From Desulfobacterales bacterium (lineage in GTDB: Bacteria > Desulfobacterota > Desulfobacteria > Desulfobacterales > JADGBH01): a stretch of DNA of 41,081 nucleotides. A model generated the notes under the pieces. That model saw only the letters and a program-made list of their open reading frames with translations. It ran no database searches and had not been told where the DNA came from. The DNA is taken from the NCBI GenBank assembly GCA_015231595.1, contig JADGBH010000040.1, positions 1 to 41,081 of the forward strand, in the 5' to 3' direction. Position numbers and translations under genes: made by a program. Shown one piece after another: positions 36,646 through 41,081 of this stretch; position 1 is the first letter of the stretch; each line of letters begins with the position of its first letter.

Positions 36646-36747
36646 TACGTTGCTTTACCTCCTGTATTGCAATAATTTTAATAGTTTGCTGAACATCAAA
36701 AAGAACACGCCACTTGCCGACTTTCAACCTATAATCATATTTTATAG
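36629..36747 (-). pseudogene. RelE/ParE-family toxin, C-terminal remnant
   Basis: On the minus strand, a frame without a start reads YDYRLKVGKWRVLFDVQQTI and ends EVKQRNERTY-stop. This is the C-terminal half of a RelE-type mRNA interferase, including the Arg-rich strand. About 50 N-terminal residues are missing. The homology ends where the sequence turns into upstream element copy D, so that element or its arrival cut the gene. Confidence 0.8.
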
Positions 36748-36766
36748 AAAAATAAATATAATTTTG

Positions 36767-36796
36767 ATTGCAATATTGCAATTATAGATTTAAATC
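36767..36796 (+). promoter_or_regulatory. Island upstream element, copy D (before the CARF effector)
   Basis: ATTGCAATATTGCAAT at 36767-36782 is a perfect 16-base palindrome, the best of the four copies. TTGCAA (36768-36773), 17 bases on, is followed by a weak TAAATC. It ends 98 bases before the start of the next gene. It adjoins the broken toxin. Confidence 0.65.
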
Positions 36797-36880
36797 TAAT
36801 TAAAGTTTAATGATATTAATACCCAATCATATCTGTAAAATCATCTAAAATTGCACCAACCTCTTTCTAAAGGAGCTAAT

Positions 36881-38131
36881 ATGCCTAACAATGAAATTGA
36901 CACCTTAATTTGCACCGTAGGAACAAGCTTATTTTTTCCGAATTTAAATCTTTTAAAACCAGAATTCCAATATCAAAATGAGCCCCATGACATTCTTTCT
37001 AAGGCTGATAAATCAGCTCTTGAGCGTTTAAATTTATGGTCAGATAAAACAAAATTAGAAGGAATTTTAAAAAACATAAAAAAATTCTACGATGAAAAAA
37101 ATTTCTCCCATTTAGCAGGACAATTAATTTTACTTCCTCCTGAACTTCGTTTGTGCGGAGCTGAGATAAATTCCATTGAAGGAATGATACGAAAAAAAAT
37201 TCTCTCAAATGATAGCAGAAGCAGGGAAAGGCTTATTTTACTTGTTTCTGACACAGACGATGGAAAAGCTATTGGTTCCATATTGAAGTCATACTTTGAA
37301 AACACCAAATGCCAAATACATTTTGAAACTTGTGAATGTATAGTTGTTACAGGCCTTCAAGATGAAAAACCCCTTATTTTTCAAAAAGAAGGATTACCAA
37401 ATTTAGTTCGGCATTTAGGAAACCAATTCAGAAAATGGGGTTCTACTGATTCAATTGCTATTAACGCTACAGGCGGTTATAAAGCACAAATTGCATTTGC
37501 TGTTGCTTTTGGGCAGGCGACTAAATGTCCGGTATTTTATAAACATGAAAAATTTGACCAAATTATAAAGTTTCCAAGAGTTCCTTTTACTATTGATCTT
37601 TCCATGGTGGGGAATTATTTAAAATTCTGGGCGGATATGGCTGAAGAAGGTGTTATCCTCAAAGAAGAAGAAATGAAAAAAATAATGCCTTATGATTCTG
37701 ACTTTCAAGAAGCTATTTATCCAATGTTAGAATCTGAAGAAATTGATGGCGTTACTTATTTTTCATTATCCGCTTTAGGTATGGTTTATTGGGAAGCTTA
37801 TCTTTCTTTAAATCATAATATAAGCCTTATGCCAGCTAAGATTAAACAAAGAAAAGGCTGTCACTTTCCGCAGCATCATTATCCAGATGGTTTTAATAAA
37901 TATGTTCAAAAAGTCTATGATGCATTTCCTGAATTTATTAGTGAATGCCACTCTATTGAACATTATGGACAGGGAGGAATAAAAAATCGTTTTTTATTCA
38001 AAGAAAAAAGTGTTATTGGCGAATATAAAAGTAACTTTGGCGGTCGTTTTGAACTCATGACCGCCGCATCAAATGAGCTTGAAAGAAAATGGATAGTCAA
38101 TCATTTAAATAATTGGCTTGAAAAACAATAA
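36881..38131 (+). CDS. CARF-domain effector with a possible RelE-like C-terminus (Cami1-like candidate)
   Basis: 416 residues from the ATG with AAAGGAG upstream; a TTG ten codons earlier lacks a site. The CARF domain resembles the APE2256/TIGR02619 group: LICTVGTSLFFPNL (9-22), LVSDTDDGKAIGS, and the ligand loop INATGGYKAQIAFA (194-207), then CPVFYKHEKFDQIIKFPRVP. A middle segment (240-325) may be a winged helix. The C-terminal domain (328-416, HHYPDGFNKYVQKVY, KNRFLFKEKSVIGEYKSNF) has the strand-helix pattern of a small toxin; a RelE-type fold as in Cami1 is possible but unproven. It is expected to respond to cyclic oligoadenylate. Its last 50 codons recur at 39587-39736. Confidence 0.78.
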   Translation: MPNNEIDTLICTVGTSLFFPNLNLLKPEFQYQNEPHDILSKADKSALERLNLWSDKTKLEGILKNIKKFYDEKNFSHLAGQLILLPPELRLCGAEINSIEGMIRKKILSNDSRSRERLILLVSDTDDGKAIGSILKSYFENTKCQIHFETCECIVVTGLQDEKPLIFQKEGLPNLVRHLGNQFRKWGSTDSIAINATGGYKAQIAFAVAFGQATKCPVFYKHEKFDQIIKFPRVPFTIDLSMVGNYLKFWADMAEEGVILKEEEMKKIMPYDSDFQEAIYPMLESEEIDGVTYFSLSALGMVYWEAYLSLNHNISLMPAKIKQRKGCHFPQHHYPDGFNKYVQKVYDAFPEFISECHSIEHYGQGGIKNRFLFKEKSVIGEYKSNFGGRFELMTAASNELERKWIVNHLNNWLEKQ

Positions 38132-38206
38132 TTACTAATAACCTTATCAAAATTAGATAGATTTATTAGTAATTATGTGGTTTTGTGTGATTTGATATAT
38201 AAATTT

Positions 38207-38623
38207 TTATTTCACCACCTCGATATTCACATAGATAATACCCAAATCAAGATCGCCTATCTGTTTAAAAGCTGAACGAGATAAATCGATAATTTTACCT
38301 TCACTGAAAGGTCCTCTATCATTGATTTTAACTACGACACTTTTTTTATTCTTTACATTTGTTACTTGAACCTTCGTGCCAAATGGAAGTTCTTTATGCG
38401 CGGCAGTGTTAGAAAATTGATTAAAAAGCTCACCACTGGCAGTTTCTCTAAACTGATATTTCATCGCGTAATACGATGCTTCCCCTGACTCTGTGTATCC
38501 AATCCATTTAGAGTCGCTTTTGAGTGGTATGCTCGAGCATCCAAATAAAACAACAACTATCAAAATATAAACAGCTCTTTTGGTGAATGAATACGCATTG
38601 AATGCAAATTTATTAAGATTCAT
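38207..38623 (-). CDS. RlpA-like septal lipoprotein (double-psi beta-barrel)
   Basis: A 138-residue lipoprotein: the signal ends VVVLFGC, so the cysteine is lipidated. The barrel domain has GEASYYAMKYQFRETASGE, AAHKELPFGTKVQVTN, VVKINDRGPFSEGKIIDLS and AFKQIGDLDLGIIYVNIEV, all RlpA hallmarks. It has no SPOR domain. RlpA proteins are lytic transglycosylases acting on naked glycan strands at the septum. AGGAGC sets the start. It lies with the outer-membrane barrel gene between the CARF effector and a copy of its 3' end. Confidence 0.9.
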   Translation of the reverse strand: MNLNKFAFNAYSFTKRAVYILIVVVLFGCSSIPLKSDSKWIGYTESGEASYYAMKYQFRETASGELFNQFSNTAAHKELPFGTKVQVTNVKNKKSVVVKINDRGPFSEGKIIDLSRSAFKQIGDLDLGIIYVNIEVVK

Positions 38624-38691
38624 TATGATATTGCTCCTTTGTAATTACATAATTTATTCTTCAGCCGTTATCGATATTAATGTGCGGTGGA

Positions 38692-39309
38692 TCAATAACG
38701 GATGCCCAGAGCAGCCGTCACAATGAAACCATCCAGCGCGATGTCCACGCCGCCATAAGACGGTTTGGCCCAAAGGTATCTCCCATCGATACCCAGAAAT
38801 AGGTTATCCGTAATGTTGAAATTTATACCGACCCCGGCATGCAGCCCGTAGGTAACGTCTGATGAATCTGATGAATCTGAAAGCTTACTGAAATGACCAT
38901 CTATGTCAAAGTTTGTGAAGTAAGCTCCGATCCCAAACTCGCCGTAAGGTTCGATCGGACCGAGTGGGAGAAGCACCTTAGCATTTGCGACCACCGGGAT
39001 GACCTTCAGCTTTAACTCGCCTGGTATTGCCGATGGAGAACCCTTACTTTCGAAGTATCCGGCGTTCAATTCCATGGCGAATATCGGAAGAAGGTAATAG
39101 CCTATCACGATATCCCAGTATAACCCGGTCTTACTGTCCAAATGGGTTTTATTGCCACTGTTGAAATTGTCAAGGTCATACGATTTACTGGGTGAGTAGA
39201 GACCACCCTTGACCGCAAAATAAGCAGAGGGGGTTTCCGCTACAGATGCTATGGACGTTAAACCGATCAAAGCTACTGTGACAATCATAAACATAAAATA
39301 TTTGTTCAT
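38692..39309 (-). CDS. Outer-membrane beta-barrel protein (OmpW/OMP_b-brl type)
   Basis: A 205-residue protein with signal peptide 1-24 (ending SVAETPSA). Alternating strands follow: YFAVKGGLYSPSKSYDL, YWDIVIGYYLLPIFAMELNAGYF, VIPVVANAKVLLPLGPIEPYGEFGIGAYF, VTYGLHAGVGINFNITDNLFLGIDGRYLWAK, and the terminal aromatic residue in VTAALGIRY. It is a small porin-like or adhesin-like barrel. Its GC content and codon choice (many GGC, ACC, GTC) are clearly higher than in neighbouring genes, which suggests recent transfer. The AAAAGGAAAAC region precedes the ATG. Confidence 0.85.
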   Translation of the reverse strand: MNKYFMFMIVTVALIGLTSIASVAETPSAYFAVKGGLYSPSKSYDLDNFNSGNKTHLDSKTGLYWDIVIGYYLLPIFAMELNAGYFESKGSPSAIPGELKLKVIPVVANAKVLLPLGPIEPYGEFGIGAYFTNFDIDGHFSKLSDSSDSSDVTYGLHAGVGINFNITDNLFLGIDGRYLWAKPSYGGVDIALDGFIVTAALGIRY

Positions 39310-39501
39310 ATCTGTTTTCCTTTTCCTTTTAAATGTTAGCCGGTATTAGTTGAATGCCTGATGCATATACTCACAGATTTCTTTAAATTCAACATTTGTG
39401 CCAGATTGCTAATACACTGAATCATGTCTCCTATAGCCCTTATTTATAAGAATAATTTGTTTAAAAGATTGTTGATCAAAACCTCATTTGAAAGGTATGT
39501 T

Positions 39502-39542
39502 AAAAGGTCATATTTACTCAGAGGCTATATATGACCTTTTTT
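39502..39542. terminator. Terminator-like hairpin
   Basis: AAAAGGTCATAT (39502-39513) pairs with ATATGACCTTTT (39529-39540), followed by TT, in the gap between the barrel gene and the SPFH gene. It could end transcription in either direction. No gene for it is evident on the plus strand. Confidence 0.5.
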
Positions 39543-39586
39543 AATCTTCTTGGATTTGTTCCATAGCATCGAAATCTAAAAAAATA

Positions 39587-39736
39587 AAAAATCGTTTTTT
39601 TATTAAATAAAAAAATGTTATTGGAGAATATAAAAATAACTTTGGCGGTCGTTTTAAACTCATGACGACTGCATCAAATGAGCTTGAAAGAAAATGGATA
39701 GTCAATCATTTAAATCAGTGGCTTGAAAAACAATAA
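39587..39736 (+). pseudogene. Duplicated 3' end of the CARF effector gene
   Basis: These 150 bases repeat 37982-38131 with few differences: KNRFFIK-stop-KNVIGEYKNN, then NFGGRFKLMTTASNELERKW and IVNHLNQWLEKQ-stop. One in-frame TAA interrupts it. It ends at the same stop codon as the parent. It directly precedes the SPFH gene and marks the far side of the RlpA plus barrel segment. Confidence 0.88.
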
Positions 39737-39759
39737 CATTACAAAATTAGGAGAAAAAC

Positions 39760-40950
39760 ATGGCAAATCGCGATAAAGTATCTTTGAGTGACGACATTGA
39801 AGTAACAAGCAGTTCACCTGATGACGGTCGCATTAAAAAAAAATTCGGTAATATTACAGCATATCCCCATGAATACTTAATTCATTTTCGTAATGGACAA
39901 CTTCATGAAAAAACAAGCGGTCAAGGAGGAAGCTGCTTTAAATGGCCAAGAGATACAGTATTTATAATCCCGACAAGCCTTAAAGAAATTATATTTCAAG
40001 CAAACCAGCTTTCTGCTGATAATGTTGATGTTCGACTTAGAGGCATGGTTGTTTATCGTATATCAAAACCCATGCAGATTTATACTATGCTGAATTTTTC
40101 CAGCAGACAAAATGCAGAAGAAAAGCTTGCCCGCATGATTGGCGATTTATGCAGATCAACTGCAAAATGGATGGTTGCAAACATGCGTATGGAAGATTGT
40201 ATGCGCAAAAGAAAAGAAGACATAGCAGAATCTCTTAAAAGCGAAGTCTCCCGCATAGTAGGTGATGAAGAAAAAGGCTGGGGTGTAGAAATTGTTACTA
40301 TTGATATTCAAGATGTATATATTCAAGATGCAGAAATTTTTTCAGCAATGCAGGCTCAGTTTAAATCAGATAAAACCCGTGAATCCCAACTTATAAAACT
40401 TGAAAATGAAAAAGAGCTTGAAGCAAAAAAATTAGAACAAGAAAGATATCTCGCTGAACATCGTAAAAGTAAAGAATTAGAAAAAGCCCGCATCGAAGCT
40501 GAAATCAAAAAAGAACAAATCCGTCTTTCAAGGGAAAATGAAGAAAAACAATTCGCTCTTGATAGATATAGAGTTGAACAAAATGAGGCTATGTCTAAAT
40601 ATAAGCTTGAACAGGAATTAGCACGAGATCGACAAAAAATGATACTTAAAGCTGAAATTTCACAACAAGACATTGAAGCAAAAAAAATGGCTCAAGAAGC
40701 TGAAATATCAGCTTTAGAAAAAAGAATAGAAGTTGAAAACAGCTCTAATGAAACAAGTATGGAACGGCTTTTCATTGAAACAGCTTTGCCTTCCATTGCT
40801 AACGCTTTAGCAAAAAGTATGTCCAATACTAAAGTAAATATTTATCAGCAAGACGCAAAAGGCGGCAGCCCATTTAAATTCATGCTGACAGAATTATTAG
40901 ATATAATGCAAGAAAGAATAAGCTCTATGCAAGAGAAAAAAACTAAATAA
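39760..40950 (+). CDS. SPFH/band 7 domain protein with long coiled coil
   Basis: A 396-residue protein without a transmembrane segment. Residues 20-190 form an SPFH-type domain (YLIHFRNGQLHEKTSGQGGS, FIIPTSLKEIIFQANQ, DVRLRGMVVYRI, and WGVEIVTIDIQDVYIQD). Residues 205-330 are a charged coiled coil (repeats of EKELEAKKLEQERYLAEH type). The C-terminal 60 residues are variable. Flotillin/stomatin-like proteins oligomerise on membranes and organise or protect them; this cytoplasmic variant resembles those found beside stress genes. AGGAG precedes the ATG. It is not clearly linked to the CRISPR genes. Confidence 0.88.
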   Translation: MANRDKVSLSDDIEVTSSSPDDGRIKKKFGNITAYPHEYLIHFRNGQLHEKTSGQGGSCFKWPRDTVFIIPTSLKEIIFQANQLSADNVDVRLRGMVVYRISKPMQIYTMLNFSSRQNAEEKLARMIGDLCRSTAKWMVANMRMEDCMRKRKEDIAESLKSEVSRIVGDEEKGWGVEIVTIDIQDVYIQDAEIFSAMQAQFKSDKTRESQLIKLENEKELEAKKLEQERYLAEHRKSKELEKARIEAEIKKEQIRLSRENEEKQFALDRYRVEQNEAMSKYKLEQELARDRQKMILKAEISQQDIEAKKMAQEAEISALEKRIEVENSSNETSMERLFIETALPSIANALAKSMSNTKVNIYQQDAKGGSPFKFMLTELLDIMQERISSMQEKKTK

Positions 40951-40989
40951 AAAAGGGCATCCTTCAATTTTAGTTTACACTTTTTAATT

Positions 40990-41057
40990 CTGGATTCCCG
41001 CCTTCGCGGGAATGACGATACAGCGATCACGTCATTCCAGCTAAGGCGGGAATCCAG
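40990..41057. repeat. Palindromic CTGGATTCCCGCC dispersed repeat
   Basis: CTGGATTCCCGCCTT (40990-41004) is a perfect inverted match of AAGGCGGGAATCCAG (41043-41057). The interior has CGCGGGAATGACG and CGTCATTCC, also complementary. This is a common dispersed palindrome in bacterial intergenic DNA, related in its TGGATTCC and GGAATGACG parts to the composite repeats at 16916 and 32562. Sequence after it is too short to assess. Confidence 0.8.
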
Positions 41058-41081
41058 TTTAAATATCGTTTGTCTAAAAGT

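Noticed and set aside
38130..38174. Inverted repeat AATTACTAATAA/TTATTAGTAATT after the CARF effector as a terminator
   Set aside because: The loop is about 21 bases, the stem is AT-only and there is no U-run; it may be a hairpin of unknown role.

Overview
The window is AT-rich, gene-dense bacterial DNA. Outer-membrane lipoprotein-type TolC, RND efflux, two-component kinases with GAF/PAS/Cache domains, a rubredoxin-like zinc/iron knuckle protein and many dispersed palindromes suggest a Gram-negative, probably anaerobic Desulfobacterota-type (Desulfobacterales-like) genome. This assignment is an inference from style and gene content, not from a marker gene.

Layout. (1) 1-360: the 3' end of a tyrosine recombinase runs up to the 3' end of a tRNA-Thr(CGT) gene, which looks like one end of an integrated element lying mostly to the left. 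(2) 414-2508: minus-strand cell-envelope genes (M48 protease, SH3 protein, rubredoxin-like membrane protein). (3) 2835-6581: a solute-binding lipoprotein paired with a hybrid histidine kinase. (4) 6589-13868: a drug/solvent-type efflux cluster read on the minus strand: crotonase-like protein, TolC, then across a gap with two identical-architecture operators MFP, RND pump and TetR. (5) 13998-16516: orphan ParA and an acyl-CoA dehydrogenase.

(6) 17124-38131 is a defence island built around a type III-A CRISPR-Cas interference module. It holds cas6, a CARF protein of the NE0113 type and a tandem gamma-glutamylcyclotransferase (17124-19993); cas10/csm1, csm2, csm3, csm4, csm5 and a CARF-HEPN ribonuclease of the TIGR02710 type (24973-32494); a decayed Cmr6-like RAMP gene; an IscB element with its omega (HEARO) RNA; a toxin-antitoxin remnant; and a second CARF protein with a possible RelE-like C-terminus. 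Cas10 keeps both HD and GGDD motifs, so it should make cyclic oligoadenylate that the CARF proteins sense. No CRISPR array, cas1 or cas2 is present in the window. A two-component pair with a truncated response regulator and a broken LamG gene (20023-24442) sit between the two cas blocks.

The most notable unlisted signal is a shared upstream element with core ATTGCAATRTTGCART. It occurs four times, ahead of cas6, cas10, the RAMP pseudogene and the CARF effector, and nowhere else that I could find. It looks like a common operator/promoter for the island. The island is also full of small repeats: two 86-bp MITE-like units, two composite palindromes and heptamer tandem repeats.

(7) 38207-40950: an RlpA-like lipoprotein and a higher-GC outer-membrane barrel gene lie between the CARF effector and a 150-bp duplicate of that effector's 3' end, followed by an SPFH/band 7 coiled-coil protein. 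The window closes in a classic CTGGATTCCCGCC palindrome.
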